Of a stretch of DNA of 64,000 bases, positions 34,985-46,397 are shown piece by piece (position 1 is the stretch's first letter; every line of letters begins with the position of its first letter). The position numbers were made by a program, and so were the translations under genes. Below the pieces are notes generated by a model, which saw only the letters and a list, made by a program, of their open reading frames with translations, was not told the origin of the DNA and ran no database searches. Source of the DNA: Ursus arctos (Eukaryota; Chordata; Mammalia; Carnivora; Ursidae); contig NW_026622997.1 of NCBI RefSeq assembly GCF_023065955.2, forward strand, positions 7,054,001 to 7,118,000, written 5' to 3'.

Positions 34985-35420
34985 ATTTCAACTGGAATAT
35001 AATGTAAACTTGACACTATGGCCTATAAAACCCACCCCAAAATCCATACCCTACTTACTTCCTCCACAGGGCTCCCTTCTTTCTCCCCCTTCTACCTGCC
35101 CTACTCACTGTCCCTTCTAACACCTCCTCCAGGCTGCTGGCTCCTTCTCTCCATTTTCAGCGCCTGTGATACCTCTTCAAAAGGTCTTCTTACAACAATC
35201 TAATGCAGTACCTCAGCCACAGCCTAATTTACTTTCTATTCCTAAAACTGTTTTCATGGTATTTATCATTTGGGGAAATTATCTTCATTCATTTCAGTCT
35301 GCTTCATTCAAGCATAAACTCCTTAACAACAGGACTCTTATCTGCCTGTTAACTACTTTTCAGCAGTACCCAGAAATACTACAGAGCAGATCCAGGAAAT
35401 ATTTGTGGAAGAAAAAAAAA
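34985..35420 (+). repeat. L2 3' end
   Basis: L2 order is visible: 'tggcctataaaacccacc', 'ggctgctggctccttctc', 'gtatttatcatttgggg', 'aagcataaactccttaac' and 'aggaaatatttgtgg' near the end. The open frames 35018-35203 and 35166-35552 are accidental. Confidence 0.85.
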
Positions 35421-35589
35421 GTGGAAAGTCTGAGAATTAAGGAGTTTCAAAAGATAAAGGGTAAAAAAATCCCAAACAATATAGTAAATGCTATTCCAGC
35501 TCATAACAGATTAGAAATATTATGCACTTCAATGCTATACATAACAATGTAGCCATTGGAAAACCTTACTCCAGGTATAAATAGCACTA

Positions 35590-36250
35590 GAATACATTCA
35601 AATTTATTAAGCAAATATTTATTGCACACCTACTGTGTGTCAGATAGTATTCTAGGCAGTAGGGATTCCAGCAGGAAATATAATCAAAAGTGTCTAAACT
35701 TAGAAAGTTTACAGTCTAAACAAGAGAGATGGACGATCAACAAATGTACATACCTGGTGATAAAAAGTAGTAGAGAGAAAAATAAAGCAAAGTAAAGGAG
35801 TGAGGAAGGAGGGGACTAATACTTAAAGTAGAATTTAGGAATGTCTTCATGAGAAGACGACACTAAGAAAGAAAGAGAACAAACCATATGGATATCTGTG
35901 GTTGAATGATCGAGGGAGTGGGAACAGCAAATGCAAAGGCCCTGAGCTGGGGGTATGCTTAATATATGCAAAGAACAGCAAGGAGGCCAGTGCGGCTGAG
36001 GCCTGCAAGGGAAAAGTGGTAGAAAATGAGGTCAAAGAAGTAGCAGAAAATATTTCCTAAAAGGCTTTAACAGACCACACTAAGGCCTTTGGCTTTTTCT
36101 GAGTAAGATGAGAAGACACTGGAGGGTTTTGGGGAGAGGATGACATGACCTGACTTAAAGGGTCACTGGTCACTACACTGAAGACAGATTATAGAGAGCA
36201 AGGGTGGGAGCAGGGAGCCCAGTAAGGAATCACTTCAGAGGAAGTAAAGG
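35590..36250 (-). repeat. L2 3' region, opposite orientation
   Basis: Reverse L2: 'aagcaaatatttattgcac', 'acagtctaaacaagagag', 'caaatgcaaaggccctgagc', 'aagaacagcaaggaggccag', 'aaaatgaggtcaaagaag', 'cactggagggttttgg', 'atgacatgacctgac'. It faces the plus-strand L2 at 34985-35420 tail to tail. Confidence 0.9.
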
Positions 36251-37198
36251 TCTTTGCCATGGACTAAGTGCTTGGGACATACGACACTTATTTTAATGAC
36301 TCAGAAAGTTTTGTTTTTTCTAAAAACAAAAGCTATTTTCCAAATAACCTTCCAGCAGTAATAACCTCTAAATAATCAGAGTAGGCTATTAGTGTGTGTT
36401 AATCTCAACAATAAACATTCTTAGATACACAATACAAATACTAACCATAAGAAAACTTAGTGGCTAATTAATATTAGACAAAGTAGACATCAAAACAAGG
36501 AATATTACCAGGTATAAAGACGGATATTTCAAAATGATGAGCAGATGACTTCATCAAAAAAACATAGCAATCTTTCTTAAAGTTTTGAGTATGAACCCAA
36601 TGACAGGGCTTCAAAAACACTAAGAAAAAACAAATGCATTAATTCATGCAAGATAGTAAGTATATCAGCGCGGGAATTGGAACAGCCTCTCAAAGGCACC
36701 CCTGGAGTTTGTCTGTCAATGTAGCCTATTTGGGGTGAGAACCCCAGATCTGGAGGAACCCAGAGGCAGAGGCTATTGCTTGTTATATTCTAAGCTGAGG
36801 AGGGAGCACTTCAAGACTCCCAGGTCTGCTGCCCTGTTAAGATTCCATGAGGCTCTGCAGTTACATACTGCTGTGTTCTATGTGTTTAGCCTGTTCTCAG
36901 GCCAGTGGCAGGCCTGGCCATGGCACACCACAGCATACTGAATTAGAGCTGGGCAAATTCTTAAATGAATGAACATAAGAGCAACCACCTGAAATCCTGA
37001 AACTAAATTTTATCTTGAGCCATATAAAACTATTGTTTTCATGGGTCAAAATGGTTGAATATTGGTAATTTCGTATGGCTTAACCCAATTTATTGAACAG
37101 AACATCATAAATCATCTCAATCGGTCACCACTTCATTTTTAACTGCAAACACTCAGCCTAACTTTCAGTGTAACAATTTAGCAGTACTGATCTCACAT
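36251..37198. other. Unassigned sequence
   Basis: No gene, RNA or repeat was recognised. A moderately GC-rich stretch at 36680-36950 holds a 68-codon open frame without an identifiable domain. Confidence 0.35.
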
Positions 37199-37215
37199 AA
37201 CTATTCCTCAGGAGA

Positions 37216-37440
37216 GGGGCACCTGAGAGGCTCAGTCGGTGAAGCGTCTGCCTTCAGCTCAGGCCATGATCCCAGGGTCCTGGGATCAAGCCCCACATTG
37301 GGGGGCCCCACATCAGGGAGCCCCATATCGGGCTCCCTTCGCCACAGGGAGCCTGCTTCCCCCTCTCCCTCTGCCTGCCGCTCCCCCTGCTGTGCGCTCT
37401 CTCTCACTCTCTCTCTCTAATAAAGTCTTAAAAAAAAAAA
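37216..37440 (+). mobile_element. CAN-SINE with internal expansion
   Basis: The head 'gcacctgagaggctcag' is present. The mid part is expanded: the 'gccccacat' motif occurs three times in about 45 bp (37290-37335). A perfect 17-bp TSD, aactattcctcaggaga, lies at 37199-37215 and 37441-37457. Confidence 0.96.
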
Positions 37441-37580
37441 AACTATTCCTCAGGAGATGTCCTTAGCTTCACGTGGTCTGTGCATGGGGCCCAAGCTCTT
37501 TTTGTGTATTCTTTAATTTTCAGGTCAACCCTTTGTGTAGATGTTCATTGTTGTAACTAGAAAAATGTCAGACTAGTACA

Positions 37581-37732
37581 GGGGCGCCTGGGTGGCTCAG
37601 TCCGTTAAGCGTCTGCCTTTGGCCCAGGTCACGATCTTAGGGTCATGGGATCGAGCCCTCGCCCTCTGCTTCTCCTGACCACTTGTGCTCACTCTCTCTC
37701 TCTCTCAAAAAAAATCAATAAAACCTTTAAAA
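37581..37732 (+). mobile_element. CAN-SINE, internally deleted
   Basis: 'ggggcgcctgggtggctcag' head and '(CT)n..aaaacctttaaa' tail are present. The centre is shortened at 'gatcgagccctcgccctc', giving a 152-bp element. A 20-bp TSD with one a/g difference lies at 37561-37580 and 37733-37752. Confidence 0.96.
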
Positions 37733-37752
37733 AAAAATGTCAGACTAGTGCA

Positions 37753-40210
37753 GAAAATACTTAAGTATTCTGAGCATGAAAAAGATATCATTTTTTTAAA
37801 CTATTAAGCCTTATAGAGTAGTTCTAGGGGGAAAAAAACTTTTTAAAATAGCAGTATTTGTTTGCAGTAACTCAGTAGCTATTATGGAGTATTTTCCAGT
37901 GCCATTTATGTCAGCCATTATTATTGTTGTTAACTAACATAACCTATACTAGATAATCACAATATGGCAAAATGGGAGTTACACCTAGCTGGCTCTGGGT
38001 AACTTAAATGTGGACTTCACACACATGTAAGACTACTGCCATAATCTCGGTTTCTCTCTCTTTGACAGATACAATTTTCTCTGACACTGGTGTGCTTGAA
38101 TGTCTGGTTTCAACTCAACTGTTTGTTTGACTACCTCCTAATTCTCTCTGTGCCCTTTGGCTGGAAGGAGAGGCCTGGCTGTATGCACGGGAATGGAGTT
38201 AACTGATGAAAACCAGGTAAGGCAGGAACACTTGTGATAGCCTACAGGCTCAGCGACTAGACTTGGGACCTATATCTTGGCAAAGAAAGGGAGGCCCAGA
38301 AGGAGCTATTGAATTGAACACGGCCCCAAGTTTGGTGTGGTTTATCCCAAGAGCATATATGACTTCTAATGTGAAATTCCTCTTACTCTAATAAAGATGA
38401 ACTGTGCCCTTGGTTCTGGACCACAGTAGACAGAATGGTTGGAGCAGAGGAGGAAATAAAGAAGGTCCTCCAGATCATGTGCATGGTCCTAAAGCCTTTC
38501 TACACTTGACAAGTTCTGCAGAAAGTCAGCATGAGTCAAGTAGCAAAGGCACCTTGATAGAGGCTGTGCACCCCCTTTTGCCATCAGTTTTCCGCTGTAT
38601 TTTCATTTGAAAGGTTTCAAAGAACTTTTCTTGGTGTGTCTTGAATGGTTCATACTTGTTAACTTTATAGGAATGTGTGTTCATAGGAAGCCTGTTAATC
38701 AAATTGCCAACATGAATTACTTTTCCTCATTTTTGAAGGCTTGTCCAATTAATAAAAGGCTGATGCTTATGCACTGAAGTTATTTGAGGCCACTGGGGGC
38801 CTGGAAGGAGTTACGTTTATTGATTCAACGTAGTCTTTCCTGTCACTTTGAGAACATTTATTCAATTTTGAAATGAATAATGATGGTAAAATTGGAAAAG
38901 AATATGTAAGAAAAGAAATTTATGAAAAACAATTCCCCAATTTAAAAATAATACTGCCTTCCCTGTCAGGCTTTGCTGCCAGCTGTTATTTAAACGTGTG
39001 TGCTCCTGCCCAGTGCAAGTCAGCAGCAGAACGTCCTATATTAGCAGGAAACCAGCACATTTATGATTGAGTTCCTGTTATTGACTTGTTCTTAGACAAA
39101 ATGCCAAGTTTCTTTAGACATACTACAGTAGGCCCACTGTGGGAGCCCTGGGTAAAGGCTATTGTGACATTTAGGCTGCAATTTTTGTTTTATGTGTCAA
39201 TATTTTTTTTAATGACTTTAAAAATGCTCCTACAATGTTTTCGGTAATGATTTGGAGAAAGTGTTGGATTCTAGAATGAATTTTTTTGTGTCTTTAAAAT
39301 AGCGTCTAAATGGTATACCAAAGAAATATAAGTAGTTAAGTCTGATCCCAGTGATTCTGCCATGTTTTTCATCCAAGGTGGTGCACTTTGATAGAAAACA
39401 CTGCAGTGGCCCCTTAGGTAGAAGGTGGAAGTGTGGAAGGCTGAGACGGAGGGTGGGGAACATCTTCACAACAGTAGAAGAAATGGAGATCTTAAATGGT
39501 TACATAATATCTTAGGAAAACAATTTCACTTTGTAAGAATAAAAATTATCAGTAAGATAAAATTAGTGTGGACCAACACATATCAGCATTTAACATTTTT
39601 CTTAAGGGAGGAAGGTGAGGGTGTAATTTCCCTTGAGGTGAAATTGAGGTATCTCTGAACAACTTGCCTTTCAAACTTCCTTAATTTGGGTGACATGCAT
39701 TCTTAAAGTTTTTTCAGGAAACAACAAAACTGGTACCTTAGGTTGCCTTTCTTTCGATAGGCTTATCCTTCCTCGCATTTTCTCTAAGTGCCCAGCATAC
39801 TTCTTGTATTAAGTTCCTATCACTACAGCTGTGGACTGGCCCATAACAAAGGTCATTTTCCTAATGTCGTTATGTTAGCCTTTCTGCAAGTGCAGGTAAT
39901 TTCTGTATTGATGGTTTGGGATCAAGTTAGAAAACCAGGGATCATCATATAATCCATCTCATTATACTACTGCCAAAATGTGATGAACTGCTTAGACCAC
40001 TCTACAACTTGACTGGAGCACTCTTCTTTAGCTCATGCTCATGTCAGGGGCTGTCTGTTATCTCCTACATAGTTCTTACAAGACCTAAAACTATCATGAC
40101 CATTTGTTTCGATGACAAAAAACAATCTACAGTATGTGTGTTTTGACAAAGAGCTTTTTCTAATACTGACATTTTTTATGTGTAAAGTATTACAAAGGAA
40201 AACAATAATG
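37753..40210. other. Unassigned; contains one candidate exon
   Basis: No repeat was recognised in this 2.4-kb stretch. It holds the candidate exon at 38069-38216. Other open frames (38404-38610, 38873-39070, 39425-39658) lack recognisable domains. Confidence 0.4.
38069..38216 (+). other. Candidate spliced exon (148 bp)
   Basis: A good acceptor precedes it ('tttctctctctttgacag', AG at 38067-38068) and a consensus donor follows ('aaaaccag|gtaagg', GT at 38217-38218). Near the 3' end an ATG in a favourable context (ggaATGg, about 38192) starts an eight-codon frame MELTDENQ that reaches the donor without a stop. An in-frame TAA lies about 18 codons upstream. It could therefore be a 5' UTR plus start-codon exon or an lncRNA exon. 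I do not recognise the peptide. Splice-like signals occur by chance in DNA of this length, so this is only a lead. Confidence 0.2.
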
Positions 40211-40214
40211 ACTA

Positions 40215-40435
40215 TTACGTACTGACCATTTACTATGAGGCAGGTATTGTTTTAAATATTCTAACATACTTTTTCTCATTTAATTCTCCCAAAGATCTCC
40301 AAGGATCTCCATTTTGCAAATGAGGAAGTTGAAGATAAAGCATACCTTGACCAAAGTCACTCTGATAAAAAGTGACAGAGCTGAAGCAACCAACTCGGAA
40401 CTGTGTATTCAATGGTCTAAACACTGTATTGTTCA
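40215..40435 (-). repeat. MIR
   Basis: Reverse MIR: 'actatgaggcaggtattg', 'ctcatttaattctccc', 'attttgcaaatgaggaag', 'agtgacagagctgaagc'. The frames 40233-40436 and 40314-40538 are accidental. Confidence 0.85.
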
Positions 40436-40544
40436 TCCTCTGCCTAAGTCACCATTAGTCGCATATAAAATGCCTTCATTGAAAAGTTTACCTCCTAACG
40501 TCCAATCCTGTAGCAAATTCCGTATATCCTGCCTCTAAAATATA

Positions 40545-42851
40545 CAGATCTACCTTGTTTTACTGTGTTTCACTTTATTGCCTTCACAAACATTGAGTTT
40601 TTTACAAATTGAAGGTTTGTGGCAACTCTGCATTGAGCAAGTCTATCAGCACCATTTTTCCAACAGCATTTGCTCACTTCCTGTCTCTGGGTCACATTTT
40701 GGTAATTCTCGCAATATTTCAAACTATTTCAATATTATTATATTTATTATGGTGACCACTGTATTGTAATTGTTTTGGGGCACCATGAACCATGCCCATA
40801 TAAGATGGTAAACTTAATAAATGCTGTATATGTCCTGGCTGCTATACTGACCAGTCATTCCCCCATTACTCTCCCTCTCCTCAGGCCTCCCTATTCCCTG
40901 AGACACAACAATATTGAAATTAGGCCAATTAATAACCCTACATGGCCTCTAAATATTCAATTCAAGTGAAAGGAAGAGTCACATGTCTCTCACTTGAAAT
41001 CAAAAGCTAGAAATGAGTAAGTTTAGTGAGGAAGGCATGTCAAAATCTGAGACAAGCCAAAAGTTAGGCCTCTTGCACCAAAGAGCCAAGCTGTGAAAGC
41101 AAAGGAAAAGTTCTTGAAGGAAATTAAAAGTGCTACCCAAGTGATCACACAAATGATAAGAAAGCAAAACAGTCTTCCTGCTGATATGGACAGACTTCTA
41201 ATAGTCTGGATAGAAGATCAAACCAGATACAATATTCCCTTAAGACAAAGCCTAATCCAGGAAAGGCCCTAACTCTATTTCTATGATGGCTGAGAGCAGT
41301 GTGGACACTGCAGAAGGAAAGTATGAAGCTAGCAGAGGCTGGTTCATGAGGTTTAAGAAGCCACAAAAGTGCAAAGTGAAGAAGCAAAGGCTGATGTGGA
41401 AGCTGCAACAAGTTATCTGAAAGAACGAGCAAAGATCGTTAATGAAGGTGGCTTCGCTAAGAACAGATTTTTAGTCTGTTTAAACAGGCTTCTGTTGGAA
41501 GAAGATGCCATCCCAGACTCTCACAGCTACAGAGGAGAAGTCAATGCCTAAACTCAAAGCTTCAAAGGACAGGCTGACTCTCTTGTCAGGGGCTAATACT
41601 GCTAGGTAACTTCAACTTAGAGCCAATGCTCACTTACCATTCCTAAAATCCTAGGGCCCTTAAAAATTATGCTAAATCTATTCTGCCTGTACTCTGTAAA
41701 TGGAAAAACGAGGCCTGCATGACAGCACATCTGTTTACAACATGGTTTACTGAGTGTTTTAAGCCCACTATTGAGACCTACTGCTCAGAAAAAAAGATTC
41801 CTTTCAAAATATTCCTGCTCACTGACAATGCATCTGGCCACCCAACAGCTCTGATGGAGAGGTACAATGTGATTAATGTTGTTTTTATGCCTGCTAACAC
41901 AACATCTATTCTGTAGCCCATGGACCAGGACTCATTTCGACTTTCCAGTCCTAGTATTTAAGAAACATATTTCGTAAGGCTAGAGCTGTCACAGTGATTC
42001 TTCTGATGCACCTGGGCAAAGTAAACTGAAAATACTCTGTAAAGGATTCACCAATCTAGATGGCATTAAGAACATTCATGATTCATGGGAAAAGTCAAAA
42101 TATTAACATGAATAGGACTTGTAAAAAGTTGATTCCAACCCTCTTAGATGACTTTGAAAGGTTCAAGACTTCAGTGGAGGAAGTAACTGCAGATGTGGTA
42201 GAAATAGCAAGAGAACTAGGATTAGAACTGGAGCCTGAAGATGGGACTGAATTGCTGCAATCTTATGATAAAACTTGAAACGATAAGTTGTTTCTTATGG
42301 ATGAGCAAAGAAAGTGGTTCGCTAGAGACAGAATCTACTCCTGGTGAAGATGCAGTTGACACCACGGGATTTATAATATTACATGAACTTAGACGATAAA
42401 GCAGCAGCAGGGCAGGAGAGGACTGACTCCAGTTTTGAAAGAAGTTCTACTATGGGTAAAATGCTAGCAAAACAGAATTGCACGCTACAGACAATTGCTT
42501 GTGAAAGGAAGAATCAAACTGGCAAACTTAATTGTTGTCTTATTTTAAGAAATTGCCACAGCCACCCCATCTTCAGCAGCCACCACCCTAATCAGTCAGC
42601 AGCCACTAACATCAAGGCAAGATGCTCCACCAGATTACAACTCACAGAAAGCTTAGATGACAGTTAGCATTTTTCCGTAATAAATTACTTTTAAATTAAG
42701 GATGTACAGCACACTTAATAGACTACAGTACAGTGTAAACATAACTTTCATAAGCACTGGGAAAACAAAAAATTCATCTGACTCAATTTATTACAATATT
42801 CCTCTACTGCAGTGGTCTGGAACTAAACCTACAATATCTCTGAACCGTGAC
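40545..42851 (+). mobile_element. Tigger1-type DNA transposon, nearly full length
   Basis: This is a pogo-like Tc1/mariner element that moves by cut-and-paste with a DDE transposase. The 5' end ('cagatctaccttgttttac') and the mutated 3' end (about 42851) are flanked by TA (40543-40544, 42852-42853), the target of this superfamily. The internal order matches Tigger1: 'aattgaaggtttgtggcaac', 'gagacacaacaatattg', the DNA-binding region at about 40950-41250, the DDE region to about 42280, and the 3' 'gcacacttaatagactac'. The transposase frame is broken into pieces (41369-41551, 41719-41916, 42060-42278, 42383-42667) by stops and indels, so it is inactive. At about 2.3 kb it is close to the usual 2.4 kb. 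Confidence 0.93.
41369..42278 (+). pseudogene. Tigger1 transposase remnant
   Basis: Three open pieces (41369-41551, 41719-41916, 42060-42278) follow the order of the pogo/Tigger DDE transposase. The first covers the segment before the first catalytic aspartate and is frame-disrupted. The second contains [10 protein letters not shown], which corresponds to the second catalytic aspartate block (usually a DNAPGH-type motif), with proline replaced by serine. It continues with the [21 protein letters not shown] region, which is cut by a TAG. The third covers the C-terminal helical part and ends in a TGA. Together they show coding origin without function. Domesticated Tigger-derived genes exist in mammals, but the stops here argue against that. 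Confidence 0.85.
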
Positions 42852-42869
42852 TATTTCAAATCTGACCTC

Positions 42870-43260
42870 TTCCCACCATGCCCTCTAGTTTAAGTCACAA
42901 TTTTCTGGTGTCCAAGTTATTCTAACAGCAAGCTAACTGCTCTCCCTTCTTCCACTGTGGCCCTCTATAGTCTATCTTCCATGTAGCAGCCAGAACAAAC
43001 TTATCAAGTCTCAAATCAGATCACAGTAAGTCTTTTAGGTAATACCTTCCATTTATCCCCAGTTTCGATTAGAAGAAAACCCAACATTCTGTCAAGTTCT
43101 TACAGGTCCTGAATGATGTGGTCCTTGTAAACATCAAAAACCTCACCTAAAAGGTTCTTACGTTGGTGTCTCTGCTCTTGCTGTTCCTTCTTCCTGCGAC
43201 TGCACCCCCAGAACACAACATGGCTTACTCCTTTTCACCATTAAGCCTAAGCTTCAGGGT
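42870..43260 (+). repeat. L2 3' region
   Basis: L2 order: 'tcccttcttccactgtgg', 'agcagccagaacaaac', 'aaatcagatcacag', 'gaatgatgtggtccttg', 'cttgctgttccttcttcc'. It begins just after the Tigger1 end. Confidence 0.7.
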
Positions 43261-43264
43261 TTTG

Positions 43265-43450
43265 GTTTGGGAGGCCTTTTGTATTGTGTGTGAGAGAGAA
43301 GGTTTTTGGTATTGATATCAATTTCCTTAATTAACATACTACTATGCACATGCTCGGTTTCCTCTGAGTCAGTTTTGGTAGGTTGTCTTTTTTAAGTAAT
43401 TTGTCCATTTTTCACTGAATAGTTTCATGGTGTAATAGGGAACATAAAAG
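43265..43450 (-). repeat. Old L1 ORF2 fragment
   Basis: On the plus strand 'gagtcagttttggtaggttg' and 'taatttgtccatttttcac' mirror old L1 ORF2. The strand is therefore minus. Confidence 0.6.
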
Positions 43451-43806
43451 CACAGATATCCAAATCCGAAACCAGATTTCCTACTCAAAAAAAGTATCTT
43501 TTCCTCTGCTGTTGGATGGCTCTGTGTTCTACCTCAGGTGGGTTATATGGACTGGCAAACTCCTGGGGTGACTCTGGGAAGCACCTGAAAGCACTAGAGC
43601 TATGCTGACTTCCTCAAGGAGTATACTTATCTCTTGTGCGAATTCATGCATCTTTTTAAGTGCTCGCTTGTCAGTTGTATAGTAAATAAGGGAAAACAAC
43701 TTGAGCAGAGTCCAAATGGTCATTTTCATCAATTTCAAACCCAACCAGTCCACTGTTGCCTGGCCAGCCTCATATGGAAACGTTTGAGCGACAAGGTACA
43801 TAAAAT
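43451..43806. other. Unassigned sequence
   Basis: Two overlapping open frames (43529-43801 minus, 43634-43903 plus) of about 90 codons have no recognisable domain. No repeat is visible. Confidence 0.35.
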
Positions 43807-43809
43807 CAT

Positions 43810-44192
43810 AAAGCAGTGGTTCACAAAGTTGAGCCTACATCAGTCACCCATTAAAATACAGACTGTTGGGTCTCACCCCTCAGAGTTCTATTCAGAAGTC
43901 TAGGGTGGGGGCACCTGGGTGGCCCAGTCATTGAGCGTCTGCCTTCGGCTCAGGGCATGATCCCAGAGTTCTGGGATTGAGCCCCACATCAGGCTCCTCC
44001 ACTAGGAGCCTGCTTCTTCCTCTCTCACTCCCCCTGCTTGTGTTCCCTCTCTCACTGGCTGTCTCTCTCTCTCTGTCAAATAAAATAAAATCTTTAAAAA
44101 AAAAAAAGTCTAGGGTGTGGCCTTGAGATTACAAACAAATTCCCAGGTTGATGCCTGTGTTGCTGACCTGGAGAGCATACTTTAAGAACTTC
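43810..44192 (+). repeat. MER5A-type hAT element split by CAN-SINE
   Basis: It starts 'cagtggttcacaaagttg' and reads 'cagactgttgggtctcacc'. It resumes after the SINE with 'gtctagggtgtggccttgag' and 'aaattcccaggttgatgcc', ending in the inverted terminal sequence 'ctttaagaacttctg'. Confidence 0.85.
43908..44105 (+). mobile_element. CAN-SINE inserted in MER5A
   Basis: Ursid-type body ('cttcttcctctctcactcc') and 'aaataaaataaaatcttt' tail are present. An exact 12-bp TSD, aagtctagggtg, lies at 43896-43907 and 44106-44117. Confidence 0.95.
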
Positions 44193-44954
44193 TGTTATTT
44201 TTCCAGGCATATCTGTTCAGGAACGGTGCAGTTGATATTCCTTAATCTGAGGATTTCCTTACTTGCAACCGGGAATGACTGTCAGCAGCAGCCATGAAGG
44301 GAGGATAAGCACACTGCTGAACCCCCAGAAGTCTGCTCAGTGATGGTGTTATAATTATAATCATGCTGCTAAAGCTGAAAATTACCATGAAAACATAAGT
44401 TACTCAATAAGGATTAGGTACAGCTGCATATAAGTTAAAACCTATCACATGTGTATCAGATAAAAGAAATCTGGTGGTTGTCAGTCCATGGTTGATGTGG
44501 CTACTGATTATCAGGTCAACAATAAAGAGGGACCTAGGCTCCTTCCATCTTTCCTCAAGTTTACCTCATCATCCAAAATTGCTGTTGGAGCTCCATACAT
44601 CACATCCACATACCATACCAGGTAGCAGGAAAGAGGAAGGTAAAGGCTAAGGGGGCCCAACTCTTTTTAAGCAGCCATTCCAGAAGACCCACAAGACTTC
44701 CTCTTACATTCATTGGCCAGAACTCAAAGAATCATTGACTTCTAAGGAAGTTGGAAAATGTCATCCTTTAAGTACAGAACTGAATCCAAATAATACAGTG
44801 ATTGTGTCTATAAGGAAGAAGAAAAGAATGGTAAACAATTAACTGGTTGTCTATGCCACAATGAGATTGAAATATTGAGCTTATAATGACAGAGTTTGGA
44901 ATTACAATCAGAGTTACAAATATTTGTATCAGATTCAAGTTGCCTATTAGCTTA
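44193..44954. other. Unassigned sequence
   Basis: No gene or repeat was recognised. A purine/AT-rich mixture includes 'gttataattataatcatgc' at 44349-44367. Confidence 0.35.
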
Positions 44955-45030
44955 TCTGCACTATTCCTAGAACTGTTTCATTCCTAGCAGATGTACAATA
45001 AATATTTGTTGAAGGAATGAATATTATCTA
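44955..45030 (+). repeat. L2 3' terminus
   Basis: 'cctagcagatgtacaataaa' followed by 'tatttgttgaaggaatgaa' is the characteristic L2 end. Confidence 0.75.
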
Positions 45031-46170
45031 TAAGAGCAATTTACATACAATCATTAAATAAAAAGTGGTTCTCATATTAGATCCTTCCCTCTCTTCTGTG
45101 ATGAAAAGCCTTCCCCTTTGAAGGTTCTCCTGGGAAGACTGCAATATTAACATTGCCAGAAGCAATTTTCTTAAGTACTAAGGGGAATTACACAAGTAAA
45201 TTCCTCTGGGTAGCAAAAAAAAAAAAAAAAATTGAGACTATTTCTCTAAAATAAGATCTTGAGAACCAAGAAGCACATATATATTAGCCAATTTAGTAGC
45301 ATTTTTCCAGGCCTGGGGGAAAGGGAGGGGGACATGAGCTGGTAAAGGTGAACAAGTATTCCCTTTCCCAGATTAGAAAGAATCCATCCATCATCTTAAA
45401 AATATGGCCTGTTCTGTGTCCAGCTGTATCACAACTGAACAGTGTGGCTAACTTATCAACATCCACTATTCCCAGCTTTATGGATGACAAACTTGCCACA
45501 AAGAAAGGCTGAGAACTCACCCAGGGATAAATAAACTCACAGCGAAGCTGAAAAGGGAAGCTACTATTCCTGATCCCCAGTCCACATACCTTGCAGGCTC
45601 AGGATAACTACCTAGCGTGTTGTACAGAGGATATACATATGACCTTCCCACTGTGTTACAGGGCCACAAAAGGGCAGTACTGATTACAGTCCACATATCT
45701 TAGATGCTTATAGGAAACTGTCTATGTGATTATTCAAAATACTTTCCCATAGGCTGATGGCAGCCAACCTATAGAAGAGCTCGGTGTAGCTGAAATACCT
45801 AAAGGGAAGTAACAATACTATAGAAAATAGCATGCCCAAAATGTGGTAATTTGAAAACCCATAATTTTAGAAAGACCATTCTTTTGCTATTTTCTTCAAA
45901 TAATATCTGTACATGTTTGTTAAATAACTATCGCTAACTGAATTATAAGGACTGCAGAGTGAACTACATTAAGAAAACTGTGAAACATCCATCTGAACAC
46001 TATTACAATCCTCATTTAAGGAAAAACAAGGGTATCTTGGGTCAAGGTGACCTAACTTCTTCAACAGCATAGGTAATAACCATTCCTTCATCACTTCAAG
46101 ATCACCATCACTTTTGGACCTCCTTCTTTACCGTGCAGATCCCTGACTGAAGATTCACCAAGCTATTACA
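45031..46170. other. Unassigned sequence
   Basis: No gene, RNA or repeat was recognised. An 18-bp A-run lies at about 45216-45233. Confidence 0.4.
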
Positions 46171-46173
46171 AAG

Positions 46174-46287
46174 CAAAAAGAAGAAGGAGAAGAAGGAGAA
46201 GGAGAAGAAAGAAGAAAGAAAAAGAAGAAAGAAGAAGAAAAAAGAAGAAAGAAGAAGAGAAGGAAAAAGAAGAAGAGGAGGAGGAAA
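46174..46287. repeat. GAA/GGA polypurine tract
   Basis: About 114 bp of uninterrupted purine built from GAA, GGA and AAGAAA units. Such tracts can form triplex (H-DNA) structures. The neighbouring sequence is ordinary. Confidence 0.95.
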
Positions 46288-46397
46288 TTAAGATAATCTC
46301 AGACAAGCCCACAGCTCAATATCCAAATTTCTTATAAAATCTTCTATTCTTGAGATAACTTCCTAACTATTCTAGTGTTAAAATATCCTTAATTTTA

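Noticed and set aside
41145..42667. Tigger transposase pieces considered as a domesticated gene
   Set aside because: In-frame stops and indels separate the pieces, and no splice signals rescue a continuous frame.
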